Shown piece after piece: positions 32,830-44,344 of a stretch of 64,000 bases of DNA. A program made the position numbers and the translations under genes. The stretch covers positions 7,986,521-8,050,520 of the forward strand of contig JAQFVV010006200.1 in assembly GCA_028023455.1 (NCBI GenBank), in the 5' to 3' direction. Under the pieces are notes generated by a model. The model was not told the origin of the DNA. It ran no database searches and was given only the letters and a program-made list of their open reading frames with translations. Each line of letters begins with the position of its first letter. Within the stretch, counting starts at the first letter, position 1. This stretch comes from Epiperipatus broadwayi. Lineage: Eukaryota; Onychophora; Udeonychophora; Euonychophora; Peripatidae.

Positions 32830-33110
32830 AGATCACTTCTTTGTACATGTTATATATTGTCCCTATAAATTTTTTAAACATCTTTTGGAATTCAGTTTCT
32901 TCTAGCAAAATGTCTAACTCAGCTTCATTTCATCGTATTAATTTTCTTAATGATGACTTAACTAAATAATATTTTCTTATCAATATATTTCACTTCTGAT
33001 ATTTTTGTTATTCCTAATACACATCTCTTGTTATTTCATTGTGTGATTTGCAATCTTTGCATTTTTTTTCTGTTAAGTATTCATACATCAAAATCTGTAA
33101 AGCATTAATG
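32830..33110 (-). pseudogene. RTE C-terminal remnant
   Basis: It follows the C-terminal part of the RTE at 9091-9390 in order and orientation: blocks matching the TTTGGAATNCAGTTT, CCAACTNNNCTTCA and CATTGTGTG regions are recognisable between many changes. Coding capacity is lost. Confidence 0.6.
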
Positions 33111-34149
33111 GATCTTTACTTTTCAGGTATGTGTGCATTTTTAATTTCAATATTAAGTGACTTATCAAAATCTTTCCATACAAATATAATTCTGATTAAT
33201 TTTATCAATTATATTATCTATATTAATGATTTGCAAACTATTTTAGTTATTAATACTTCTTATTCATTTTTATCAATATTCACTTTTTTTTTGAATGCAA
33301 GTATAATAGTGTATATACTGAACTTTTAGATGTAATATGACGGGATTTGTACACAGACTTCCAAATCCCTTCAACTATCCATTCCATCTTATATAAATGA
33401 TACACACGACCACATTTGAAAAAGTTAAGTGATCTCCAATATTAAAGCAGTCAATCTTAGCTTAAGATTGAGCTTCATGGTTCTATTTACTATCCTGTGT
33501 TAAACCCTATATCCCATCCCGCTCCTTTAGTCGTGTATATATATATTTTATATATATATTTGAGATGTGCACCTAAAATTTATAAAGTTTATTTATTTCC
33601 AATATTTATTATTATTAATTTTTTAATTATTATTACTTTTTTTATTAAAGTACATAGTTGCAGCTCAAATACATATATATGAGCAAACATAATAACAAAA
33701 TATTGATTTTTTTTAAATATTTTATTATACGTCATTTTTTAAACTTTTATTGTTTTTCCTATTAAACTGTATATTTTATAAAATCCAAGATGGAAGATGC
33801 AACCGTTAATTGTCCAAAAATAATTGAAGGGTTGGAAATATAATATTGTTTTAATTATGGGAAGGAATTTTTAATTAAAGTTTTTACTTAAAATAAAACG
33901 AGAATTAAGATTAACGATTGTACTTTTGTTATAAACATTTTTGTCAAATCTATTTCTAATTCTGGAAATAGATTTGAATTTATTTTGGTCATTATCTTAC
34001 GATTGCATCTTCAAAAACAATGGATAAAGAAAAAGTAAATTTTTTTTAGATCAGAGATTAGATTTAGAGCTAGAAATAAGAAACTGAAAGCATTCCAGAA
34101 ATACCTGAGCAGTATATAAAATGATCTGATTTTAAATATCAACAGATTA
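33111..34149. other. AT-rich intronic interval, no gene seen
   Basis: There is a small hairpin at about 33940-33975 (CAAATCTATTTC / GAAATAGATTTG) and a TA microsatellite near 33537-33560. No coding signal. Confidence 0.5.
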
Positions 34150-34420
34150 GCTACTATTTAGAGAATTGCGCTGTTATAACCCACGCTGCTTTGAAATCTG
34201 AAAATGATCGGATAAAACCAATCACCTTCCCGACCCTTGTGGGGTCATCTTCTGCTGCCATAATATCCTGCTGCCCTGAAATGAAGAAAACCTAAAAAAG
34301 AACTTTGGAATGCTGATCAGAAGCTGGCTGTCACCAAGAAGAATTCACATGGATCCATTAAATGCCGTACTTTAAAAAATGGACTATTAAATGGTGCAAG
34401 GTAAATTATTTCAAACCGCC
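34150..34420 (-). repeat. Retroelement-like fragment with a GATGACCC hairpin motif
   Basis: On the minus strand GAAGATGACCCC-ACAA-GGGTCGGGAA (about 34232-34258) forms a GACCC/GGGTC hairpin followed by a GGGAA relic of CGAAA. This resembles the conserved central hairpin of many SINE and Penelope 3' ends. The rest of the tract is G+C-richer than its surroundings but not assignable. Confidence 0.4.
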
Positions 34421-35344
34421 ACCATTGAAACTAAATCTAGCTTGTCTAACTAGACTCAAACTCTATTAAGATTTCTCCTAATGTATTATTTATTAACTTC
34501 ATGTTTTACTAAAACGTAAATTACTCTTAAAGAATTTTTATGAATCTTGATCTCTCTCATATGCTCTAACTTGCTTTAACTTTGGTGCAGTCATTTATTT
34601 ATAGTTTATTTATTACTTGATTTTATATGTATGCTTTATTATTAATATGACAATCTCAAGCAATCTGATGGGTTGAATTTCTAAAATCTTTTCTTTCTTC
34701 TTTTTAAGTAAACCTTCATGAATTAAGATTATTAATGTCCCCTTAAAACATAATGCATTATTAATTAATACGCTCACCAGATTGTTTTTATGAGTCAACA
34801 TTTTGTTTATGTTTTAGTGTAAAAATTTCTTATTTGTTTAAATCTGGATTCTATCTACCCGGGGTGTATCCAGAACTCAAGCTAATTAACGCTTTGAAAT
34901 CATTTAAAATATTATTTATTCAATTCTGAAAGAGTGACTTATTAATTGTTTTCTATATATAACTGCTAGTTATTTTCTTTTTCCATACTCTTAAAATATC
35001 ATAAGTATTTTCAGTTGTTGTAAAATCCATGGTGGTGGGATTGAATTATTTTAAATAGCAGAAAAGGAGGGGGTCAAATCTTAAGTATATTTTATTAAAT
35101 GAAATCTTCCCTATATATAATAGCGGCATAGCGTATTATTTATCTAAATTATGGCATTCAAACAAGGGTCATTTATTTTGAAAGCAGTAAATCTTGTTCA
35201 ATGTTGTATTGCATTACTGACATTCGCCCTATCTTTGTGAATATATATAGTACGTGCTTCAAATCTGAGGGTTGCGACAAGATCGAACCCATAGATTTCT
35301 CGTTATTTCTTGTCCGTGGTTAGTTGACCTTCCCGGGACTTATT

Positions 35345-35475
35345 TCATATAAAAAGGTCTCTGGCAGTGATTCCAGTATGCCTGGCACATGCTATGCTTA
35401 TCCACTTTCGTCGTATAAAAAGGCCTGTACATGGTGACGTCCACAGCATGCCTATCCACTTTTCTCGAAGCACTG
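35345..35475 (+). repeat. Tandem duplication with two TATA-like boxes
   Basis: Two imperfect units, about 35349-35414 and 35416-35470, each start TATAAAAAGG and end near TATCCACTTT followed by TCG. They sit in a G+C-richer tract (about 35240-35560). The tract could be part of an old LTR or promoter, but no primer-binding site or gene was found next to it. Confidence 0.5.
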
Positions 35476-36339
35476 CCCAAGAAGGGAGTCTTAGATTTCG
35501 TTTTTCGTCCAGAAGCACGACCTTTTTCTGTTATTTCTTTGCCACAATGTCAGTACTGCAAACTTCTTCGTATTATTATTTCTTTTGCTTCATGACCCAG
35601 TTTTGATGTTGTAATCTTAAAATTGCGCTCTGCTCAAAATATATATAAATGCCAACTACTACTAATTTTATTAATTAATAATGTTATTTTAATATTATTA
35701 TACAATCTCATCATTGTAATTTATTTCTGTATTTAAGACTATCTGCCTTGGGGAAAATCAAACGTTATGTCGTTTAAATGTTTTTTTTCCAATAAATATT
35801 TTGTCATAGAATTAAATGTAATTTTCAAATGTGTTTTATTTACTTTCACGACCGTAATGGCATGAAAATAGCTTATATTATATCTGTAATGAATCCCAGA
35901 ATGCTCCCCGAAATCATATGTTAGTCATGATATTTTAGAACCGTAAATCAAAGCGTTAATGGCAATATTATGTAATCTTTTTAAGAAATGATTGTCATCT
36001 TAATACTGTACCCACTAAAGATGTGTGTTAATGTATATCTCTTATTTAATTAATAAAAGAGCATATGAGAAATAATAGCGTGATATATAATTATCTACCG
36101 TTTGGTAGACCGCTTGCTCATTCATGCACATACTAATGTATGCAATTAATTCGCAAATGTATGTAAATAATTTGTCATTGTGTTAAACTAATTTTTTGTT
36201 GCTTAACTTGTTTGAGTAGTTCGAATTCCTTTTTCTCACTTCCACATGTACAGCTATGCGTGTATATATTTTAGTTAAGTCATAGTTAATAGATGTCTCA
36301 TTGTCTTCTCCGCTCTGCTAGTGGCTGGATTTAGAATTA

Positions 36340-37035
36340 ATTCTCATGTGCCATCATTATGTTAACCATTAGGTGTTTGATCTGGGGCTTGGGGAATGGG
36401 TTCAAATCCAGCTTGGTCCCTGACCTAAATCTCGGACTTAAACTGGGTTTGAAGTACATTTTGTGAGTTCCAGCCCATGTTAGATGGATAAACATGTTTT
36501 GACCGGTACAATATACATATTTTGTACTGAATCAGCACTCATCGGTTGGTCCAGATTATCATCTCACACACATATATATAATCCATGCTTAGTTTATATG
36601 AAGATAGCAAATCTTCAAACTTTGATGAAGAGGCTTTAATCTTCTCCACCCTTCAACTCTTAAGATATCCATATTATAGAAAATCTGATGATGGAATGCT
36701 CAAAGCCCTTGTTGATGCCAATATTGTCATATCCATCCCTTTTCTGTATATTTAAATGGGCATATTAAGGTCCTCTATATGAGGGTCAGAGTGACTTAAA
36801 GTCAGCATGGGTATGACAACAATATTGGCATCAATAAAGGCTTTGAATATTCTATCATCAGATTTTCAATATGGTTGGCTGAAGAGTTGGAGGGTGGAGA
36901 AGATTGAAGCCTGCCCATTAAAGTTTGAAAATTTGCTATGCTAATATAAACTGAGCACTGATTATATATGTGTGTGGGAGATAATGATCTGGACCAACTG
37001 ATGAAGGCTGGTTCAGCACAAATATGTATATTTTT
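36340..37035. mobile_element. tRNA-derived SINE joined to a palindromic element with hammerhead-like motifs
   Basis: Box B is GGGTTCAAATCC at 36398-36409, with a weak box A before it (about 36362-36373), giving a tRNA-like head. From about 36510 the DNA is a palindrome: arms about 36510-36742 and 36805-37030 around a ~60-bp loop. Each arm carries, toward the loop on its own strand, a CTGATGA-type box (36539-36545 minus as CCGATGA; 36998-37004 plus) followed by a GCTG-loop-CAGC type stem and AAAA or CAAAT in place of CGAAA. On the minus arm stem II pairs at all six positions (one G-U). Activity is unlikely now. Confidence 0.55.
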
Positions 37036-37139
37036 TTGCATGTATGTGATCATGTGTGTCAGTTATATAAGGTGGAGTGAATAGTTGAAGGGAGCTTGAA
37101 AGTCTGTGTCCAAACCCCCTCTAATTATTCTTTTTTTGA

Positions 37140-37960
37140 AACTCAATGTAACATGAGTTTTTTTAATATTTATCTAGGATCATGTATTTTACTTTTATCT
37201 GATAGGTCATATAATATTCCTTGCAACTTTTGAAATATTGTATCATTTGCAAAAATATCAATATTATCTGCAAAATAGAAATGTCTTAAATAATTTCCAT
37301 TTATTTTATTTTATTTTTTTTGCTTCTCATTTAATTTATAAAATATTTTGTGTAAACTTATTGAAAAATGTTTTGGAAAAATGGAATCACCCTGAAAAAC
37401 CTAATCATTATTAATTTTCTTAGTATCACCATTTAATTACTGCTATGCATCTTGATGAATATTTTTTGAAAATTTGAAGCTATACTAGGTCCCAAAGTTT
37501 TAATCACAGCAGAAATTCTTATAGAACTAAATACTTATTTATCTTTACAAACCTAATGCAAAATGTACACCATACTTCTCATTAAATAATTCCTTTTAAT
37601 AATTACATGTGATCTAGTATTCTCTAACTCACTTTTAAGTTCAACTTGTTCCTTTTGGTTGGCTTCAGTCTAGAGTTTTCTTTATATGAATTAATAATAT
37701 TTTAATAAGAAGACTAATAGGTATAATTTTTTTTATCTTTTTTAAATATTAGTATCATTATGGCATTCCTCTAGTCAATATTATTCTAGTTTCTGTATTT
37801 TTTTTCCCTTCATTTACTATTTTTAAATTATTTATAATGTTTCCATTTTCTGTTTTTACATTATGTTTCATCTTTTCATCAAAATATGTGGCATTTCAGT
37901 TAATAATGTTGTTGTATAAACTATTTTGTTTATTGTTTTTATTATTATATAGTTCCTTCT
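37140..37960 (-). pseudogene. RTE reverse-transcriptase remnant
   Basis: Minus-strand text follows the RTE at 9630-10300: a relic of the FADD region reading FADN-like near 37255-37280 with IFANDTIFQ next to it, a VLQ/LF block near 37320-37390, and an AFDS relic near 37510-37545. Many indels and stops. Not functional. Confidence 0.65.
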
Positions 37961-38689
37961 GGGATATTTGTAATTTTTGAAGCTCTTTAAGTTGATAATA
38001 GATTTTATATCAGAACATTATGGTTATTTGTTGTGAATTTAGCTGATGGGGAATGGATCGTCCATGAAATGTCAATTAACTTAAATAGTGAAATATTAAA
38101 TTGAAGGTACTAAAAACACCTGCACCACATTCTTTCAGTTAAAGCTCAAAGTTATGTGGATTAACTATCTGTTACTTTTTGTTTTTAAATCCTCTGACCA
38201 GATTTACAAATATTTAATAGAAATCATATATGGTAATGGTATACATATCGTTATTTAGGACAATATCTATAACCTTATGTTATGTTTTTCCCCAAATTAA
38301 ACCATTTTTTTAAATGTATGGTATATGTAGTTCCAAGAAATGTCTTCATAAGAGATTTTAAAAACTGAAGAAATATTCAAAGAACAATCTCACAAATTTC
38401 TGGACTCATGACCAGCTATTTTAAATTATTAAAGATGGTATGAAAATATTGATGTCTTTTGTAATAACATACTAGTGTGAAATATTGTTTGTCCTACTAA
38501 TACATAAAAGCTGAAAAATAAAGTCTGAACTGAGAATACATGTTTCAGAGTATTCATCTTGATATAACAAACTTTCAAATGAAATGAAGCATCAGTCTTA
38601 TCAATTAATTAAATATAATATTAAGCTATGGCTCATTGTTTTAAATATTATTTCTTATTATCAATATTATTTTTTTAATGGAATCATAA

Positions 38690-39075
38690 GAGTCATGTGA
38701 TATTGTAAATATTAACTTCCCTAATCAAAGAATGGAAAAGGCCTATAACTGGCATAAAATCATAGTCTCTAAAATATATAGAAACTTAGCTGATGTCACA
38801 TCTACATAATTATGAGTGAGTTAGTCTGGGTTCAAAACATAAGGATTGTTTTTTTTTAAATTTGAGACTATTATCTTAAGTAATATAAAGGAGTAAAACA
38901 TAATTGCCATATTAACAAGTACATTAGTTCCATTTTTGAATCTTGATTCTCACTGAAGAAGATGAGTCAGAAATTAGTCTGGGGAAGAAAATATTATAGC
39001 ACTATATCATCTGATTTGATTACTTCTCTTTTCTCTAGATTTGAAAACCCTGGTGATAAACCTTGAATAAATATT
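38690..39075 (+). mobile_element. Retrozyme-like family 1 fragment
   Basis: The region near 38940-38995 keeps TCTTGATTCTCA, CTGAAGAAG, GTCAGAAATTAGTC and TGGGGA in the hammerhead order of family 1. The upstream half carries AAGAGTCATGTGATATT, which matches the reverse of the unit's start. Heavily diverged. Confidence 0.5.
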
Positions 39076-39957
39076 TGATGCATTTTATGGTTAAATCTTC
39101 AGTCTAATCACTATATTCATTTGCATGCCACTAAGCTATAGCTCTGATGACTGAACATATGCTTAATTTATTTAAATTGCACTTAATTTCATATTGTTTT
39201 TATACTTAAATGGACCTATGCAATAAAAAAGTTGAGAAACTCTAAATACTCAAATGACAACATTTGATATTAAGAATAATAGTTAGATATTACTGTTGAT
39301 CTATGTGTAAAAATATGATTCTAGTTTAATGGTGTGCAACCCATGGGTCACATAAAAATTGTTAGGGATTGCTAAATTTTTAAGAAATTCTCAAGTTTTT
39401 GGATAATGATAAGTTTTTTTTTAAATAATTTAATTTTTAAAAATATGAAATATCACAATTTTTTTTTTGCTGTTATACGATTTGTTTTTAAAATTTCATT
39501 TCAAATCATATATGCTTAATGCTAAAATATTAGAAAATATAATTTTTTCTGTTAATTCAAATTGCTATTGTTTTATTGTGATTATCCGTACATACTCATA
39601 CTTATAATTTAGACATGCTAAAAACAAATAATTATTCCCTTCAAATTTTTTTCTGAGGAAGGGGATTGCTAATGTAAAAAGATTGTGCTTTACTGTTCTA
39701 GTTTACTATTTAGGGTATTTTTCAAATATTTCATATATATCATGTGTATTTGTTAAGATATATATAGTTAAGATTTTACTTCATTAACGCTTAAATAAAT
39801 TAATATATATATATGTGCTCTGCGCACAGTTAATGAAGCTATTAATAAATTGTCAAAATTTTTACTGCCAAGCGCTTTCGGGATAGTCTACAGTCCCATA
39901 TTCATGGCGAGTTATTCTGTTAATAACTGTAAAACTATGCAAATTTATATGCAGATG

Positions 39958-40146
39958 TTACGTGGACCATTTACGAGGTAGGGAATAGCAGGCCTCTCTT
40001 CTGTTGATTGCCGATGGGTCAGCCGCAATGAAGTAAGCTTCCCTAACTTTACGTTTGGTGTCGTTTGTTTCAGAGCAAACGACACTGTCTGTGGTAGGTA
40101 GAAAAGCATGTCCAGAGTTTCTTTCATGTTTAGAAACTCTGGACAT
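39958..40146 (-). pseudogene. C-terminal end of Penelope-like GIY-YIG endonuclease, left arm
   Basis: An open frame of about 60 codons, with HERNSGHAF (the HxxxxGHxF block after GIY-YIG), TNDTKRKVREAYFI (the xxRxxxEAxxI helix) and AINRREACYSLPRKW, which closes Penelope endonucleases, before a stop at 39958. The GIY and YIG strands lie beyond the truncation, so no activity is possible from this piece. Confidence 0.8.
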
Positions 40147-40287
40147 GCTTTTCTACCTACCACAGCCAGTGTCATTTGCTCTGAAACAAACGACACCAAA
40201 CGTAAAGTTAGGGAAGCTTACTTCATTGCGGCTGACCCATCGGCAATCAACAGAAGAGAGGCCTGCTATTCCCTATCTCGTAAATGA
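40126..40287 (+). pseudogene. C-terminal end of Penelope-like GIY-YIG endonuclease, right arm
   Basis: A mirror copy of the left-arm frame, with RNSGHAF, KRKVREAYFI and AINRREACYSLSRK, ending in a stop at 40285-40287. It differs from the left arm by a few residues and by an earlier stop, where the other arm reads on to WST. Truncated at its 5' side at the palindrome centre. Confidence 0.78.
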
Positions 40288-40356
40288 TCCACGTAACATC
40301 TGCATATAAATTTGCATAAAATTTGCATAGTTTTACAGTTATTAACAGAATAACTC

Positions 40357-40402
40357 GCCATGAATATGGGACTGTAGACTGTCCCGAAAGCGCTTGGCAG
40401 TA
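40357..40402 (+). other. Hammerhead-like fold in the Penelope 3' tail (mirror at about 39865-39910)
   Basis: ACT-C-GCC before and GGC-AGT after can form a six-pair stem I with one bulge. Between them lie a perfect stem II GGGAC...GTCCC (40368-40372, 40381-40385), GAAA (40386-40389) and a palindromic AGCGCT (40389-40394). The first box reads ATGAATA instead of CTGANGA, so the catalytic core is broken. It is 3' of the coding end, where Penelope elements are known to carry hammerheads. The mirror copy is on the minus strand. Confidence 0.45.
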
Positions 40403-40849
40403 AAAATTTTGACAATTTATTAATAGCTTCATTAACTGTGCGCAGAGCACATATATATATATATTAAGATATATATGTGTATTTACAGAAATATGCCCAG
40501 CAATCATTAATTGTAAAATTGTATTAGCAAATATTTGATGAAAATGAAGTAAGTTTCTGCCAGAAATATGGTTGATATACTTTTTTTCAACATTTTTATT
40601 TTATTTAATAAGTCTAATGCTCGGTAATGGGCTGTGCTAAATTTTAAAGAATATTTACCAAACTTCAAATTCAGCGATGCTAACAAGATTAATATGGCAA
40701 GAATATGTGATAGGATGATTATATCCCTTCCAAACTTTTTACAGCTGTATTACAGAAAGTATTTTATAGGTTAAAATAGAAAAGTAAAGGAATAAAAAAT
40801 TGGATATTTGATTTTGAAAATAATCTTTGTTTACACAAAGAATGCTTAG

Positions 40850-41480
40850 AGTTTCAGAAAACTGTTGCAAAAACTGTCAGATGAAAGTAAGAAAGACTTA
40901 AATGCTAAAAAAGATTAAAGAAATGTCAAAGACTTTTTTAAAAAAATAAGACTTATAATAATAAGATTATTAATGCAAATAGAAATATAAATGAAATTAA
41001 TTATAGGATTAAACTTCAATAGGCTGCTTTTGTTAAAAATAACATAATTTTAAAAGGAAATATGCCTTTTCGCCTGAAAAGAAAGATCATTATTAAATGT
41101 GTTTTAAGACCTTATTTATTTGCACTCCCTTAATACAAAATACAGAAATTTCAAGATCACATAGTAAATATACATATTTAAAGTGACAAGGAGAAATTGA
41201 AAGTAAATATGTGAATGGAAACAAACAGATATCACTAACATCATTGAAGGAATTAAGATGTTTAAATAGAGTTGGAATGGAATTGTTGCTAGATGGAATA
41301 ATATTAAAAGGATAACTGATGCCTTAAACGAATTCCCAATTGATTGTAAAAGAGCTAGGAAAAAAATTGTATACAAGATGGATAAAGAACTTCTTGGAAT
41401 GATATGGACAAACTGGATTAAACTTGGCAAGACCTTCATCCTCATTGGATTAATGATTGAAAATGATAATGATAGTCTTG
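40850..41480 (+). pseudogene. RTE C-terminal remnant
   Basis: Plus-strand fragments in RTE order: NEINYRIKLQ...AAF, then LKGNMPFRLKRKII and KCVLRPYLF (about 40970-41135), then VTRRN, IIEGIKMFK and IVARWNNIKRITDALNEFPIDCKRARKK (about 41190-41370). Compare RLKWSWAGHIARRDDNRWT in the copy at 9091-9303. Stops and indels throughout. Confidence 0.75.
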
Positions 41481-42676
41481 CCTCTTTTTCTAGTCAGTAT
41501 CAAATTTTTGAGCCTTCCTTGAATATTTTATTTACTAAGAAACTATCAACAATCTATTAATATACAAATTTCTCAACAAATTAATACTATTCAACTCACA
41601 AAGACTGTTTACATATAAAGAATAAAATTATAAGATTTATTTATCAAAAGATGTAGATTTTGATATTAATAACTTTTACAGAGCTGGCCCTTTTTAATAA
41701 AGTACTATTTCCTTATTTAATCGTCAAAACTTATATTAAGGGAATAATTCCTCTCATTATTCTAATGCCATCTTGATTTGTCAGTTATTACAAGGTAGTA
41801 GTATAATCTACTCTCTATTTCAGACGTGTTTCTGTTTTTTGGTCTTTGTCCCAGAGATTAGAATTCAAAACTGGAATTAGTACAATTATCCATTGGGCAG
41901 TCAGCTTTAACTCCTTTTCTATTGATAAGCTTTTAATTTAAAAGTTAAAAAAAAACCTAAAGTTTTGAATCCTAGCCAATCTGTTGATGTGGTTATAAAA
42001 ATATGATACAAAGTCATTAACTATACATTTTAGTGATATCTATCCTACTCTAACTAGAAGCACTTTTTCCCTAGGTGAAAAATACCAAAGATTGTCTGTG
42101 ATTATTAAATTTGATATTGCACCAATTTCACATTTTAAGAAAATCTTTGAAAGTATTCATGTTATTTGTAAATAGCTATCAATACAGAATTTTTCTCCAT
42201 GAATATGTATTTGTGAAATTTTATTTTTCTATAAATCTTTTTTTATGTTCTTAAATATCATTTGCAAATCAATTTTTAGTATTGCTATAAAATTGAAATG
42301 CTAGAATAAATTATGTTAAGGTCATGGTAAGCAATAACCAATTATCAATGATGATTAGTTGGTTGCTTTACTCTATTCCTTAGTTATTCTATTTACTTTC
42401 GGCAGCTAACATATAAGGGCTACTTTAAAGTTTATGATGTTGCTCTAAAATTGAGACACGAAACTGTGTTAAAAGGATGACAAACAGTAGCAACTACCAT
42501 TGATGATCATCAATTGATTTCATTTGTTCATAATACTCCATTGCTTGGTCATTGCTTAATGTTCAAGTGTTAAATATCTTTTATATGCTTAATGTTCAAG
42601 TCTAAGAATTGAACATTTTTTACAGATTAACTAAAAAGTTTCATATAGATAATGAAAATATATTAAGTTTTTAATG

Positions 42677-44310
42677 ATCAATGAATTTTACTAGCATAGT
42701 ATAAGATTGTAACTATTTAGAAGATAATAATCATTCCTCATTTGAGCCATACTATAATATTAAATAAGCGATGTTAAATGTGAGGATACTTTCATTCCAT
42801 CCACAAGATAAAGACTTAGAGAAAATTATCTTATTTTGGAACCTAAATGCACTTATATTAGCCAATCCTAGCATTTAATATTGCTGATTTAATATTATAG
42901 TATAGTGCAAGTGAGGAGGGATTATTATCATCTAAATAGAGTAAAAATTTTATGCTGCACTAATAAAATTCATTGATCATTGTGTAATTTAACTTTTGAT
43001 ATTAACACGAAGTAAATTTTAATATTTCGTAAGTGTTAATATGATTACTAAAAGAAATGGATGTAAAGTGAATGATTTAATATATTCATGTCTCATTCTA
43101 AGACACTTAAGATTGGCCTGTATAAGTGCATTTAAGTTTGAAAATAAGACAGTTGTTCTTATTTTCTCAAAGTCTTTATTTTGTGACTGGAATGAGAATA
43201 TCCTTGCATTTAATCCAGATGCAAATGCATATTCTGATATTTTAGTATCAGTATTGTTGAAGTTTACTTGGAAAATGTTGGTCAATTTTGATCACAGAAA
43301 AAGTAAAATGCATAAGCAGAATTTCATCTAATTGATTTATAAAATATAATGATTGCATATTCATTATTATGTTAAAAAGACAGTCTTTATCATGTGGTTG
43401 GAATGAGGCTATTCTCACATTTAGCATTGTTGATTTAATATTATAGTACTGCACAAGTGAAGAGGATTATTACCTCCTGCACTAGTAAAATTTATTGATC
43501 ATTATATAGTTTAATATCTAATATTAATATAAAGTAAACTTTAATATTTCATAAGTGCTAATAAGATTACTAAAAGAAATAGATGTAAAGTGAATGATTT
43601 AATATAGTCATATTCTCATTCTAAGACACTTAAGATTGGCTGGCCTATATGTGTATTTAAGTTTGAAAATAAGATATGTCATTTTTATTTTCTCCAAGTC
43701 TATCTTGTGACTGGAACAAAAGTATCCTCATATTTAACATTGCTGATTTAATATAAAAGTATGGTGCAATTGAGGAGAGATTATCACCTTCTAAACAGAG
43801 TTAATCAAGTTTTTGTTTACATCTTTTCTAATGAATTAATTTCAGTTTTTGTTATTCAAAAAAATATCTTCAGAATTAATTCTTGTTTTCCTAGCTTAGA
43901 AAAGTCATAACTGCATACCAATAATTCCGACTATTTATAAAACTAAATCAAAAGTGTTTTCTATATAAATGCACATTCTGATGTTTTAGTATCTAATATT
44001 GTTGAAGTTTACTTGGAAAATGTTGATAGAAATGCATGTTAGGAAGATTTAAAATTTCTTCCTTCAAAAATAAAGCAGTCATTGTGATTTAATTATGGAC
44101 ATTAGGCTGAAGGATTGTTTTGATTGGTAGTCTTATTTCTAATCTAATTAATGATTGTATCAGTTTTTATCATTCTAGTGATTGAAACAATAATGCATTT
44201 TGATCACGGAAAAGGTAAAATGCATAAACAAAACATTTTATCTAATTGATTTATAAAATATAATGTTTGCATATTAATTGTTATGTTAAAAAGTCAATGC
44301 TTATAAGACA
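42677..44310. repeat. Cluster of inverted and tandem repeat units (~520 bp)
   Basis: 42677-42982 is an inverted repeat (GATCAATGAATTTTACTAG and its mate). Plus-strand units repeat: GATGTAAAGTGAATGATTTAATAT occurs near 43059 and 43579, a period of ~520 bp, and TTGTTGAAGTTTACTTGGAAAATGTTG occurs in both about 43253 and 44000. The block around GCATAANCAAAACATTTTATC recurs near 43310 and 44222. Same inverted-then-tandem architecture as the retrozyme-like arrays; no hammerhead core recognised. Short frames here are by-products of the repeats. Confidence 0.6.
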
Positions 44311-44344
44311 AATAATTATGCTTTCTTAAATTTGATTTAAAATA

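Larger units (their letters stand above)
39801..40466. mobile_element. Inverted pair of Penelope-like 3' ends (666-bp palindrome)
   Basis: The two arms (39801-40133 and 40134-40466) are inverted copies, nearly identical apart from a ~11-bp insertion in the right arm (AAATTTGCAT repeated near 40310) and a few substitutions. It begins and ends in TA repeats. Each arm encodes the end of a GIY-YIG endonuclease, then a 3' tail with a hammerhead-like hairpin. The arms meet at their truncated coding ends, head to head. The segment is richer in G+C than its surroundings, which together with arm identity argues for a recent insertion. Confidence 0.85.

Noticed and set aside
35140-35820. Solo LTR of a Ty3-type element
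   Set aside because: It has TATA-like boxes, but I found no TG...CA ends, primer-binding site or target duplication.
40055-40309. 84-codon plus-strand frame with a twin at 39945-40199 minus
   Set aside because: It is a shadow frame of the palindromic Penelope ends. The meaningful frames are 39958-40146 (-) and 40126-40287 (+).
43019-43454. Overlapping short frames on both strands
   Set aside because: They lie in a cluster of tandem and inverted repeats, have no domain and are not kept between repeat units.
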